Counted from the stretch's first letter, positions 16,703 through 25,367 are shown. The stretch: DNA of 64,000 nt from Bacillota bacterium (GCA_023439835.1 JAEXUW010000004.1:21995-85994), one strand, 5' to 3'. Numbers and translations: made by a program. The notes: a model not told the origin generated them from the sequence alone.

Positions 16703-17149
16703 CTATGTGCTTTTATATTTTTCTGTCGGAATGTAAAAACAGTGCTGATTAACCCTGTTGTGAATTATTCCCGAACCGCCCGGGGGAAAATAGCTGGGGC
16801 AGGTCAGCGTGTACGGGTTAAAATAGAACAGTGAATTATCAACGCCGAGAAGGATGTTACCGGCGAGAGCCCAGTCGGCAATGTCATAGTGTATCTGTTC
16901 AGGGGCCATATTCCAGACATTCTGGGGGTTATACTTCCCGCCGACTACATCGCGGACACAGTCAAACTGGCCCTTTTGCTCAATAATCCTCCTGACATCC
17001 CCACCGTTGCTTATTCTAGCGAACTCACCCTCCATAGCGTGTGCGCGATTCATGATGACGCTTGCCACAGCCCTCATTCCGTCATCACCTTCGCCGCCCG
17101 CCTCACATTTTATCAGTCTTGCAAAAAGTTCTCTTGTTGTTAATGGCAT
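16703..17149 (-). CDS. cwlJ: CwlJ/SleB-type spore cortex hydrolase
   Basis: A 148-residue single-domain cell-wall hydrolase of the Hydrolase_2 family. The N-terminal RLIKCEAGGEGDDGMRAVASVIMNR carries the conserved catalytic glutamate, and the C-terminal half has the usual SLFYFNP and HCFYIP segments. It has no signal peptide and no peptidoglycan-binding domain, which is the CwlJ rather than SleB form. It is transcribed with a GerQ-like gene 37 bp downstream, so it probably acts in spore germination. The start rests on a weak GAGATGATG site. Confidence 0.85.
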   Translation of the reverse strand: MPLTTRELFARLIKCEAGGEGDDGMRAVASVIMNRAHAMEGEFARISNGGDVRRIIEQKGQFDCVRDVVGGKYNPQNVWNMAPEQIHYDIADWALAGNILLGVDNSLFYFNPYTLTCPSYFPPGGSGIIHNRVNQHCFYIPTEKYKST

Positions 17150-17325
17150 ATCATCATCTCTCTGCTGTCGATTTTTGTGCTTTTTGGCACTGTATAAGCG
17201 GAAAATAAACCCGATTTCAATTTATTATATGAAAATGTGCTGATTTTGTTACCCCCTTATTTTTATTTTAAAATGAAGCGTATTAATATTTTGATAAAAA
17301 AAGCTGATAATAACACACAAAACCC

Positions 17326-17354
17326 TTTACATTTCCAAACGGTTATGTTAATAT
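17326..17354 (+). promoter_or_regulatory. Promoter of rpsO-pnp
   Basis: TTTACA, 17 nt, TAATAT, about 100 nt upstream of rpsO. The leader between (about 17362-17445) is GC-richer than its surroundings and can form short hairpins, so it may be an S15 autoregulatory leader; that is inference. The remaining part of 17150-17325 shows no gene. Confidence 0.65.
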
Positions 17355-17454
17355 ATATAAGTATGCTGCGCACTTGGCTTTTGGAGTATGCCCATGTTGG
17401 AATCACCGTTCCTCTGGCTATGTCGCAAGCAAATAAATAAAAGAGGTGAAATTA

Positions 17455-17721
17455 ATGCTTTTAAAAGAAGAAAAAACCGCGGTTATTGAGGCTAATGCCA
17501 CACACGAAGGTGACACTGGTTCGCCTGAGGTTCAGATTGCCATTCTCACAAAGAGAATCAACGATTTGACAGGGCACCTCAAAACTCACAAGAAGGACCA
17601 CCATTCAAGAAGAGGTCTTTTGAAAATGGTCGGCCACAGACGTAATCTTTTGAACTATCTGATTAAGAAGGATATCAGCAGATATCGTGCTATTATCGAA
17701 AAGCTCGGAATTCGTAAGTAA
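17455..17721 (+). CDS. rpsO: Ribosomal protein S15
   Basis: 88 residues, full length. HEGDTGSPEVQIAILTKRINDLTGHLKTH and HHSRRGLLKMVGHRR are the standard S15 helices that bind 16S rRNA in the 30S platform. ATG at 17455 follows AGAGGTG. The pnp gene follows, the common rpsO-pnp order. Confidence 0.98.
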   Translation: MLLKEEKTAVIEANATHEGDTGSPEVQIAILTKRINDLTGHLKTHKKDHHSRRGLLKMVGHRRNLLNYLIKKDISRYRAIIEKLGIRK

Positions 17722-17887
17722 TTTTTATGCTATAAGAGGCAGTCAGGGTAATAATCCTTTCTGCCTTTTGGCATATTAATAACAAGACGGCAGCGGTTAG
17801 TTTTAGCATTAAATCGTGAGGCTTGAGAGGGCTTCAGGCTTTATTGCTAAACCTGCTGCCTCATTAAAGAATAATGGAGGATGTACA

Positions 17888-19999
17888 ATGTTTGAAAACC
17901 ACAGAATTTTTAAAACTATTTTTGCCGGAAGAGAACTGAGCGTTGAAACAGGGAAAACCTGTGAGCTCTCTAACGGCTCATGCTGGGTAAGATACGGCGA
18001 CACCGTCGTAATGGCAAACGTTACAGCCAGCGCAAAGCCCAGAGACGGCATTGATTTTTTCCCGCTTTCTGTTGATTATGAAGAAAGACTTTATTCAGTG
18101 GGAAGAATCCCCGGCTCGTTTATGAAAAGAGAGGGCAAGCCCTCTGAAAAGGCTATTCTCACCTCAAGATTGGTTGACCGCCCTATCAGACCGCTTTTCC
18201 CGAAGGATATGAGAAACGACGTTTCTGTCGTTATGACCGTAATGTCTGTTGACGCTGACAATTCACCTGAAATTGCCGGAATGATTGCGGCATCAATCGC
18301 TATTTCAATTTCCGATATTCCGTGGAGTGGGCCAATAGGCGGAATCAGCGTTGGTCTTGTTGACGGCGAAATCGTATTAAACCCGACTCTTGCACAAAGA
18401 GAGAAGAATGACCTTAATCTGACTGTTGCGGCTTCCGCTGAAAAAATTGTTATGATTGAAGCCGGCGCAAATCAGGTTCCCGATGAAATCATGCTCGACG
18501 CTATCGCAAAGGGACATGAAGAAATCAAGAAAATTGTTGAGTTTATCTCATCAATTCAAAAGGAAATCGGAAAAACTAAGTTTGCGTTTGAGTCACAGGA
18601 AGTTGACCACGATATGTTTGATGCTATTGAGGCTTTCGCGGCTGACGATGTAAAGCTTGCTCTTGACACCGACGACAAGAACGTCCGTGAGTCAAGACTT
18701 CAGCCTATTAAGGATGCAATTCACGCTAAGTTTGACGAAATGTATTCCGACAAGCTTTTCATGATTGACGAGTGCATCTACAAGCTCCAAAAGAAAATCG
18801 TCAGAAACTGGCTTCTTGACGGAAAGCGCGTTGACGGCAGAACTCTTGACCAGATAAGACCTCTCGCCGCAGAAGTCGGACTTGTTCCGAGAGTTCACGG
18901 CTCTGGTATGTTCACAAGAGGACAGACACAGGTTCTCACAATAGCAACCTTAGGCCCGATAAGCGATTCACAGAGGATTGACGGGCTTGACGAAGAGGAT
19001 TCAAAGAGATATATGCACCACTACAACTTCCCGTCCTATTCAGTCGGTGAAACAAGACCGTCGAGAGGGCCCGGAAGACGTGAAATCGGTCACGGCGCTC
19101 TTGCTGAAAAAGCTCTTGAGCCTGTTATCCCCTCCGTTGAGGAATTCCCTTATGCACTTAGACTTGTTTCCGAGGTTCTTTCTTCAAACGGCTCAACCTC
19201 ACAGGGCTCAATCTGTGGCTCTACACTTGCTCTCATGGATGCTGGCGTGCCGATTAAAGCACCTGTTGCGGGAATTTCCTGCGGACTTATCACAGAGGGC
19301 GACCGCTGGATGACTATGGTTGACATTCAGGGGCTTGAGGATTTCTTCGGCGACATGGATTTCAAGGTTGGCGGAACTCATAACGGAATCACAGCCATTC
19401 AGGTTGACATAAAAATTGACGGACTTACACTTGACATAATCAAAAACGCTTTTGAAACAACAAGAAAAGCTCGCCTCTATATCCTTGATGATATTATGCT
19501 CAAGGCTATTCCAGCTCCAAGAGCAGAGGTGGGAAAATATGCGCCTAAAATGCTTCAGACAAAAGTTCCCGTTGATAAAATCCGTGAGGTTATCGGTCAG
19601 GGTGGAAAGGTCATTCAGAAGATTTCTGCTGACTGTGAAGTTAAAATTGACATTACCGACGACGGAAATGTGTTTATTTCAGGCGTAGACATCGAAAAGG
19701 CTAACAAGGCTGTTCAAATTATTAAAACAATCGTATTTGACCCTGAAGTCGGCGCAATCTACAAGGGCAAGGTTGTAAGGCTTATGAACTTCGGCGCCTT
19801 CGTTGAAATTGCTCCCGGAAAAGACGGACTTGTTCACATTTCAAAGCTTGACAAAACAAGAGTTGAAAAGGTTGAGGACATTGTTGCGGTCGGCGATGAA
19901 ATTATCGTTAAGGTTATGGAAATCGACCAGCAGGGTAGAATTAATCTTTCAAGAAAAGACGCAATAGCCGAGCTTGAGGCAAAAAACAGCCAGCAATAA
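17888..19999 (+). CDS. pnp: Polyribonucleotide nucleotidyltransferase (PNPase)
   Basis: A 703-residue 3'-5' phosphorolytic exoribonuclease. Two RNase PH domains (about 10-230 and 310-540, the latter with GRREIGHGALAEKAL and the SDMDFKVGGT-type segment read here as GDMDFKVGGT), then a KH domain (IREVIGQGGKVIQKI, near 565-580) and an S1 domain (GAIYKGKVVRLMNFGAFVEI, near 625-690). All domains are intact. ATG at 17888 follows GGAGGATG. The ribosomal partner gene rpsO lies 166 bp upstream. Confidence 0.97.
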   Translation: MFENHRIFKTIFAGRELSVETGKTCELSNGSCWVRYGDTVVMANVTASAKPRDGIDFFPLSVDYEERLYSVGRIPGSFMKREGKPSEKAILTSRLVDRPIRPLFPKDMRNDVSVVMTVMSVDADNSPEIAGMIAASIAISISDIPWSGPIGGISVGLVDGEIVLNPTLAQREKNDLNLTVAASAEKIVMIEAGANQVPDEIMLDAIAKGHEEIKKIVEFISSIQKEIGKTKFAFESQEVDHDMFDAIEAFAADDVKLALDTDDKNVRESRLQPIKDAIHAKFDEMYSDKLFMIDECIYKLQKKIVRNWLLDGKRVDGRTLDQIRPLAAEVGLVPRVHGSGMFTRGQTQVLTIATLGPISDSQRIDGLDEEDSKRYMHHYNFPSYSVGETRPSRGPGRREIGHGALAEKALEPVIPSVEEFPYALRLVSEVLSSNGSTSQGSICGSTLALMDAGVPIKAPVAGISCGLITEGDRWMTMVDIQGLEDFFGDMDFKVGGTHNGITAIQVDIKIDGLTLDIIKNAFETTRKARLYILDDIMLKAIPAPRAEVGKYAPKMLQTKVPVDKIREVIGQGGKVIQKISADCEVKIDITDDGNVFISGVDIEKANKAVQIIKTIVFDPEVGAIYKGKVVRLMNFGAFVEIAPGKDGLVHISKLDKTRVEKVEDIVAVGDEIIVKVMEIDQQGRINLSRKDAIAELEAKNSQQ

Positions 20000-20013
20000 T
20001 TTTAAATTATAAA

Positions 20014-20039
20014 GGTGGGGAGCTGATTTTAGCTCCCCA
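20014..20039 (+). terminator. Terminator after pnp
   Basis: Perfect 10-bp stem GTGGGGAGCT/AGCTCCCCAC with a 6-nt loop. The T-run after it is weak. Confidence 0.7.
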
Positions 20040-20070
20040 CTATCATGTTAAACCTATTTTAGAAAAAGCC

Positions 20071-20099
20071 TTGCATTTTTAAAATCCTTGTGATATAAT
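20071..20099 (+). promoter_or_regulatory. Promoter of tRNA-Ser
   Basis: TTGCAT, 17 nt, TATAAT, 28 nt upstream of the tRNA 5' end. Confidence 0.75.
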
Positions 20100-20127
20100 A
20101 ATTAAGCGTCAATAATGACGCTAATTC

Positions 20128-20217
20128 GGAGAAGTCGCCTAGTCCGGTTTATGGCGCACGACTGGAACTCGTGTAAACAGAAATGTTTCGAGGGTTCGAA
20201 TCCCTCCTTCTCCGCCA
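20128..20217 (+). tRNA. tRNA-Ser (anticodon GGA)
   Basis: A 90-nt class II tRNA with a perfect GGAGAAG/CTTCTCC acceptor stem, discriminator G and encoded CCA. The anticodon arm is CACGA-CTGGAAC-TCGTG, giving GGA. There is a long variable arm (GTAAACAGAAATGTTTC region) and the TTCGAAT T-loop. Its last 24 nt are the prophage attachment core, and the tRNA remains intact. Confidence 0.97.
20194..20217 (+). repeat. attL core (24 bp, tRNA-Ser 3' end)
   Basis: Identical to 45846-45869, covering the T-arm 3' half, acceptor 3' strand and CCA. Flanking bases differ on both sides (G/T before, C/A after). Confidence 0.95.
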
Positions 20218-20222
20218 CCTTT

Positions 20223-20255
20223 AACCCCTGTTAAACTCAGTGTTTAACAGGGGTT
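20223..20255 (+). terminator. Terminator at the left prophage end
   Basis: Perfect 14-bp stem AACCCCTGTTAAAC/GTTTAACAGGGGTT with a 5-nt loop, then TTGTTTTT. It lies 6 nt past the tRNA and now ends the tRNA transcript. Confidence 0.85.
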
Positions 20256-20308
20256 TTGTTTTTGGTTTAACCCGCATAATAACCCACTTGCAAGTAAATA
20301 AAAAGAGG

Positions 20309-20644
20309 TTAATCCTCTGGCTTATCTTTCAATATTGAATCAAATATATTCTGAATTATGTCGGCAGTGTACTTCCGATCATCCTTTAGCTCGTGACTGT
20401 ATACCCCGTATGTATCCATCGATTGGCTGTGTCCTACCGTTTTCTTTAGAAGACCCTCGGGAAGCGTTTTAACCGCGCTTACGAAAGTATGCCTTAGCTC
20501 ATAAGGTGAGGTTTGTGTTATCCCGTTGTGTTTGCAATAAGAAACCCAGTGCTTATAGTATGTCATTTGAATAACTGGTTCCCCGAATATATCACAGAAA
20601 ACATATTCAGATTTAATACTTATGGTTTTCTGACAAATTTTCTA
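20309..20644 (-). pseudogene. int: Tyrosine integrase, C-terminal remnant
   Basis: Only the last 110 or so codons of a phage tyrosine recombinase remain. Visible are SPYELRHTF (box II arginine), VGHS, and the nucleophile tyrosine in DTYGVYSHEL. The in-frame segment KSEYVFCDIFGEPVIQ upstream of the first ATG (20566) also reads as integrase, and the frame ends at a TAG near 20645. The N-terminal arm-binding domain and the first catalytic arginine are missing. It abuts the end of the voltage-sensor gene, which marks a deletion joint near 20645-20672. Confidence 0.85.
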
Positions 20645-20667
20645 TTTTTACCGCTCCTATTTTAGGA

Positions 20668-21045
20668 TTAATCCAATTCTTGAAATACTTCAAGCTTTGC
20701 TTTCAACTTTCCTATAAAGCCGACAAGGCGTATGAACTTTGTAAATCTAAATGCTTTAGCGAGTCGAAATATTCTTGTAAACCTAAAAAATGAAAATAGT
20801 GAGTTAAATGGTAAAATGGCCAGCAAATCAAATATATTGCTCCGAAAAAATTTAATTTTATTTTTGCTTAATGCTAACCTTGCCACGTAATCAACAGTGA
20901 AAATTATTAAAATAATAGTATCAATTATTAAATACGGCTGGTCTTGAAGACTAATTTTGCTGTTAAGATCCAATATTACTATTACAATCGAAAGCAAAGC
21001 AAGAAGAACCAAGCACACGTTATAAATTTTTTTCACAATCTTCAT
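20668..21045 (-). CDS. Voltage-sensor domain protein, no pore domain
   Basis: 125 residues with four TM segments laid out as S1-S4 of a voltage-gated ion channel. S2 carries acidic residues (IFTVDYVARL), S3 has NIFDLLAILPF, and S4 (about residues 92-113) has Arg or Lys at every third position, seven in a row. The protein ends 14 residues after S4, where S5, the selectivity filter and S6 would follow. The stop is at the same place as the integrase deletion joint, so truncation of an ion-channel gene is the simplest reading. A stand-alone sensor (as in proton channels) is a remoter option. ATG at 21045 has a weak site. Confidence 0.75.
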   Translation of the reverse strand: MKIVKKIYNVCLVLLALLSIVIVILDLNSKISLQDQPYLIIDTIILIIFTVDYVARLALSKNKIKFFRSNIFDLLAILPFNSLFSFFRFTRIFRLAKAFRFTKFIRLVGFIGKLKAKLEVFQELD

Positions 21046-21056
21046 CAGCCACCGCC

Positions 21057-21290
21057 TTAAACTTCCTTGTCGAAATAAATCCATGCTGCTTTTTTAATAA
21101 GCTGTTCTGAAACTTCAAAATACTCCGCAAGCTGCCAGACTTCCTCAATACCTTCCTTTATAGCTTCTTCCATGTCTTCACGTGGGAGGAGCTTTTCTAT
21201 TGCCCATTTATCGGCGCGATACTCATGTTTGCTCTTAATATCGCATGTGCTGTGCCTGTTATAGAACGCCCCAGTTACACAATGCCCAAA
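21057..21290 (-). pseudogene. ImmA/IrrE-type metallopeptidase, 5'-truncated
   Basis: The frame from about 21287 down reads GHCVTGAFYNRHSTCDIKS then KHEYRADKWAIEKL, the second half of a phage ImmA/IrrE peptidase that cleaves the repressor during induction. The HE of the HExGH zinc motif and everything before it are gone. The repressor gene that normally lies next to it is also absent. The joint near 21287 leads head-to-head into a fragment on the other strand. Confidence 0.8.
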
Positions 21291-21746
21291 CCTCGTGCAA
21301 TGCTCCGCGGACTTATGGCACAGAAAGACCTTGAGCAAATGAAAAAGCACCTGAATGAATATCACAGAATGGTTGAAATGCAGTCAGAAATTCAAAAGCT
21401 GACCGATAAGTCCGAGGCTTTAACTGCAAAAATAGAGCTTGCAAGGGAGCTTCCTGGGCAGATACTTCAGACTGCGAAAATTCCGGTCGAGGGCTTGACG
21501 GTCAAAGACGGAATTCCTCTGATTGACAGAGGGAACGGACCACTTCCGATAAGCAAGTCTGATGTTGTTTTGTGTGTGGGAAAGATTAGCACAAGAGAAC
21601 ACGAGGGGAAAACCTATAAAACTCTTGTATGCGGATTAGTAATTTCGATGTCAAGGTCTGTTGAGGCTATGAGCTCTCAGTCGGCTAACTCTCCCCTTCC
21701 TCATGATTTTGAAGAAATTCTCTCGGATGATGGCGTACCATTTTAA
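21291..21746 (+). pseudogene. Chimera: phage AAA ATPase tail fused to SSB C-terminus
   Basis: An open frame of about 150 codons made of two remnants. The first part (coiled coil QMKKHLNEYHRMVEMQSEIQ, then IPVEGLTVKDGIPLI) matches the end of the recombination-type AAA ATPase common in clostridial phages. The second part, from about VGKISTREHEGKTYKT onward, reads as single-stranded-DNA-binding protein and ends in the acidic tail DFEEILSDDGVPF. An in-frame deletion has joined them. No credible start remains; the longest frame begins at 21225 inside the antisense ImmA remnant. Confidence 0.65.
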
Positions 21747-21810
21747 CGCTTATTTGCACACCAGCGTGCAATTCATACATATTTCTGACTGTATATGAAG
21801 GAGGTCGGAA

Positions 21811-22335
21811 ATGGATACTACGATTATAAAACAATCCGTCACACTCTCACAGGCTTGTCAGACATACGGAATTCCGATAAACAGGCAAGGCTTTTCACGC
21901 TGTCCGTTTCACTCGGGAGATAACACACCGTCTTTTAAAATTTACCCGAACGACCGAGGCTTTTACTGCTTTGGCTGTGGGGCGAGCGGTGATGTTATAA
22001 CCTTTGTGAAAATGCTGTTTAACCTTAATTTTTTGGAAGCTGTAAAAAAACTAAATGCAGATTTTTCACTTGGGCTAGACCAAAAGCAAAGCTATGCGGA
22101 ATATCGCAAGTCACAACAGTTACACAAAAATCGAGAACAGGCAAAACGTAACAAAGCCAAGATATTATCAGAACTATATCAGCTATGCACGATGCACCGC
22201 ATTTACTGGATGTTAATCAAGAATCACAATGACGCAAAGCCGGACAGGCTTACCACAGAGGCAATGAATAATATTGAATACATTCGATACAGAATCGGGG
22301 TGAAAGAATCTGAACTTGCAAGCCTTAACTGCTGA
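21811..22335 (+). CDS. CHC2 zinc-finger primase-like protein
   Basis: 174 residues. The zinc finger CPFHSGDNTPSFKIYP...FYCFGCGASGDVITFV is the DnaG-type CHC2 fold used for primer-site recognition. No TOPRIM catalytic domain follows, so it probably works with the DUF927 protein encoded next, with which it overlaps by 20 bp. ATG at 21811 follows AAGGAGG. Confidence 0.85.
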   Translation: MDTTIIKQSVTLSQACQTYGIPINRQGFSRCPFHSGDNTPSFKIYPNDRGFYCFGCGASGDVITFVKMLFNLNFLEAVKKLNADFSLGLDQKQSYAEYRKSQQLHKNREQAKRNKAKILSELYQLCTMHRIYWMLIKNHNDAKPDRLTTEAMNNIEYIRYRIGVKESELASLNC

Positions 22336-24175
22336 CACAATTCTTGCGGACGAAATATTCGACGAGCTTTTCTCAATTGAGGACGAAGTCGAACGAACGA
22401 AACTATACTTAAATCTGGTTGACAGAGCCTCAGAGCTGGGTGTCAAAGGCAAATTTGAAAAGCTATATGCGGTGCAGAATAAAGTTTTCAAGCAATATCT
22501 GAAGGAACTTCAGCAACAGCCTGTTGTTAAATCAGACCGACATAATATTACGCAGTACAATTCTGATTACCCCGACCTTAATTGTGGAACGTGGGAGTGC
22601 GATATGTCTGGCGTGCGGACCTTCACAATGTTCGGCGAGGTTACTGCGTGCTACAACCCTGTTCTTCCTGTAAAGCGACTGATTAATTTGCAGACAGGTG
22701 ATGAGAAAACTGTTATCGCATTCTATAAGGACTGGCGTTGGAAGGAAATCGTCGTTGACAATTCGGTGCTTCTGAATGCGAATAAAATAATATCAATCGT
22801 TCGTTCAGGAATCCTTTTCAGCAGTGAAAATGCAAAATACCTAACACGTTATTTTACTGAAATATTAACCTATAACCCTGATATTCCCGTTCAGATGTCG
22901 ACCAGTAAAATGGGCTGGCTAGATGGTTACAACAGTTTTATGCCGTTTATCGATAATGAAATTGTGTTCGATTCTGAGAGCTGTTTTTCTTCCGTATTCA
23001 ATGCAATTTCAGAGCATGGCGACCGTGATACATATATTAATTTAATAAAGAATGTCCGCAAGCGTGACCGCAAAGAACCAATGCTGCTTATTGCAACCTC
23101 ACTGGCGAGCGTTTTAGTAAAACCGTTGGGCCTGTTGCCGTTCATCTTTCACTTATACGGCGAAGCAGGAAAGGGTAAGACTGTTGCGACGATGTTAGCC
23201 GCGTCAATCTGGGGCAATCCCTCAGAGGACGGATATATGTCAGATCCGAAGAATACGGCGACTGTGTTCGAGATTTACCTTGATTTTCTCAACAACCTTC
23301 CCTTCATCTGCGACGATATGTCAAAGCTTAAACGAGTTATGAGCTCACAAAAACAAGGTGATTTCAGCGATTTTATATACTTCCTTGCTGGCGGAACAGG
23401 AAAAAAGCGTTCCAATATCAATCTTGGTGTAAACAAAATCACCTCGTGGAAAAACTGTTCTATCACAAACGCAGAAAAACCTCTCACGTCTGAAACCTCC
23501 AACGGTGGAGAGCTTCTCCGTGTTATTGAGCTTGAAACTGCCCCCGGAATAATTTTTGAGGACGGCTCAGCGGGAAAGCTCACCGCCGACACTATCCGTG
23601 AAAATTACGGATTTTTAGGCAAAGAATTTATTGAAAAAATCATTGATATCGGCTTTGACAGGATAAAAGAAATCCACTCGGATTTTGTAAAAAAGATTGC
23701 CGACCGTGACACCACACACGAAAAAGAGGGCAAACAGATTCAGCCGATGGCGCTTATTCTCACAGCGGACAAGCTTTTCACCGACTATTTTATGAATGAC
23801 GGAATTTATCTTGACTTTGATTTCTGCTATGACCTGATACGCTCAAACAAGGCTATGTCGGATAATGAGCGAGCTTATGAATTCATCATAAACGAGGTTG
23901 CAATTAACAGAAATAACTTCCGTGATGATGATATTCAGCCGGCTCAGCGCTGGGGTTACATACAGGACGGCTATTATCTGATAAATCCGAATATATTCAG
24001 CGGTATTGCAGAGCGTGGGAACTTCAACAAGAAAATGTTCATTGAATGGGCAGTACGGAATGGGTTGTCGAGGGTTGAAAGCGGAAGATGTGACAAAAAA
24101 GTTTACGGAAAAGGTCGCTTTATATTTGTAAAAATTCCGCTAGAGGAACCTGATGATACAGATGAACCGTTTTAA
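22316..24175 (+). CDS. DUF927 phage replication ATPase
   Basis: 619 residues. A DUF927-type P-loop ATPase/helicase domain holds Walker A YGEAGKGKTVA near residues 280-290 and Walker B LPFICDDMSKL near 325-337, then a C-terminal region ending RFIFVKIPL. Together with the preceding CHC2 protein it forms a split primase-helicase replication module. The TTG start at 22316 is the most likely given overlap with the upstream stop. An iteron-like array lies directly downstream. Confidence 0.8.
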   Translation: MQALTADTILADEIFDELFSIEDEVERTKLYLNLVDRASELGVKGKFEKLYAVQNKVFKQYLKELQQQPVVKSDRHNITQYNSDYPDLNCGTWECDMSGVRTFTMFGEVTACYNPVLPVKRLINLQTGDEKTVIAFYKDWRWKEIVVDNSVLLNANKIISIVRSGILFSSENAKYLTRYFTEILTYNPDIPVQMSTSKMGWLDGYNSFMPFIDNEIVFDSESCFSSVFNAISEHGDRDTYINLIKNVRKRDRKEPMLLIATSLASVLVKPLGLLPFIFHLYGEAGKGKTVATMLAASIWGNPSEDGYMSDPKNTATVFEIYLDFLNNLPFICDDMSKLKRVMSSQKQGDFSDFIYFLAGGTGKKRSNINLGVNKITSWKNCSITNAEKPLTSETSNGGELLRVIELETAPGIIFEDGSAGKLTADTIRENYGFLGKEFIEKIIDIGFDRIKEIHSDFVKKIADRDTTHEKEGKQIQPMALILTADKLFTDYFMNDGIYLDFDFCYDLIRSNKAMSDNERAYEFIINEVAINRNNFRDDDIQPAQRWGYIQDGYYLINPNIFSGIAERGNFNKKMFIEWAVRNGLSRVESGRCDKKVYGKGRFIFVKIPLEEPDDTDEPF

Positions 24176-24178
24176 TTC

Positions 24179-24386
24179 ATACCCACATACCCAGCATACC
24201 CGACAAAAACATGGCTTTATATATAGGTTGATAAAAAAATTGAAATTTCCAAAAAATTATTAACTCGCGTAAGAAGCAACAAAAAGTTTGGGTATTTGGG
24301 TATGACACGGTGTAAACCCCATGAATAAAAGGTTTAAAGCACTTTTTGATTTTGGGTATGAGTTGGGTATACATACCCATATTCCC
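24179..24386. repeat. Iteron-like ATACCC/GGGTAT array, candidate phage origin
   Basis: The gene-free gap after the DUF927 gene holds seven exact copies of ATACCC or its complement (24179, 24187, 24196, 24290, 24298, 24354, 24365, plus an opposed one at 24373) and a near copy ATTCCC at 24381. Several are 8-9 bp apart. A very AT-rich stretch (24220-24265) lies between the clusters. This is what an iteron origin with an unwinding element looks like; function is inference. Confidence 0.55.
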
Positions 24387-24416
24387 AAAAAAACATCAAA
24401 AACGAGGTGAAAAACA

Positions 24417-24749
24417 ACGGAATTAAGAGATTATCAGCAGGACGCTATTAATTTAATAAAAAATTCTTGGGCGAAAAAGCACAAGCGCAATATATTATGC
24501 CTTCCGTGTGGGGCAGGTAAAACGGTTCTGTTTAGCTACATGGCTGAAAATTCAGTTAAGAACGGCAAGACAGTCTGGTTTTTAGTCCACAGGCAGGAGC
24601 TCCTGAAGCAGACGATTGACACCTTCGGCAGATTTAACATTCCGACAGATAAAATTCTAATCGGCATGCGTTCTTTAGGGCATAGAGCAGGGGTTGCACG
24701 TTCTGTCGAGGATGCTGAAAAAATAATAAGAGGTGAGATTGATGACTAA
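24417..24749 (+). pseudogene. DEAD/DEAH helicase, N-terminal remnant with ACG at start
   Basis: The frame reads ELRDYQQDAINLIKNSW, CLPCGAGKTVLFSYM (Walker A) and VWFLVHRQELLKQT, the first third of a phage superfamily II helicase. It then diverges after IGMRSLGHRAG and stops. GAGG is placed correctly 9 nt upstream, but the codon there is ACG, not ATG, and the next in-frame ATG (24540) is inside the Walker region. Helicase motifs II-VI are missing. Both the start change and the 3' deletion argue for a dead gene. Confidence 0.75.
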
Positions 24750-25098
24750 AAACGAAGCCCTAACCCGTGCGGAAGAAATCAATGCTCTTGCCTGCAGTAA
24801 ATGCGAAATGCCAGACGGCTTGAACACTCCTCAGCAATTACTGTTTCAAGCACTGCGTTCGCTTTATTATCAGTACGGTGCCGGTTTCATCAAACGTGAG
24901 CAGGCGACCGCAGAAAAGAAGCGTCTATTCGAAGAATACACCTTGTATCAGCTGTATTTTGACTCAAACAAAAAAACCGCCGAGCATTTGGCGGTTTTGG
25001 GTGAGCGCTTATCAGAGTGCTATAAAAACAAAGGAAATTGTCCTACCTGCAAAGCAATAGCAGACCGCTGGGGGCATGATGATTATGGGGAGGGGTGA
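24742..25098 (+). CDS. Hypothetical phage protein
   Basis: 118 residues, charged and helical, with two cysteine pairs (LACSKCEMP near the start, NCPTCKAI near the end) that might bind zinc. I do not recognise a family. It overlaps the helicase remnant by 8 bp. ATG at 24742 follows AGAGGTGAG. Confidence 0.6.
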   Translation: MTKNEALTRAEEINALACSKCEMPDGLNTPQQLLFQALRSLYYQYGAGFIKREQATAEKKRLFEEYTLYQLYFDSNKKTAEHLAVLGERLSECYKNKGNCPTCKAIADRWGHDDYGEG

Positions 25099-25227
25099 CG
25101 ACAATTAAATAAATATGTAGTTCATTCTTAATTTATTTGTTTGCTCATACTATTCAATATTGTCAGACATTCGTCATTCAATATTGAATACATCCGTGGC
25201 TTTAAAACTTTAATTCAGTTTTGTTAA

Positions 25228-25293
25228 TCATAATCTCATTATTATAATAACAAGATACACTTTGAACGACAGTAGTTTTTTGACAAATTGCAT
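25228..25293 (-). CDS. Possible 21-residue hydrophobic peptide
   Basis: ATG at 25293 lies 5 nt after an unusually strong AAGGGGGG site and opens a 21-codon frame with two lysines then a hydrophobic helix (LVIIIM). Size and layout resemble small membrane peptides of type I toxin systems, but no antisense RNA is evident. The surrounding 25099-25536 stretch has no other gene; it holds an AT-rich dyad (25338-25363) and a terminator. Confidence 0.3.
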   Translation of the reverse strand: MQFVKKLLSFKVYLVIIIMRL

Positions 25294-25367
25294 ATTATCC
25301 CCCCTTTGCATTAATTTTGCTAAGGGTAATAAATTATATGTATATAATTTTCAAAATATACATAAGA

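Noticed and set aside
17237..17440. 67-codon ORF upstream of rpsO
   Set aside because: It spans the rpsO promoter and leader and has no ribosome binding site or coding character.
24177..24380. 67-codon minus-strand ORF
   Set aside because: It only reflects the ATACCC/GGGTAT iterons read as codons and has no ribosome binding site.
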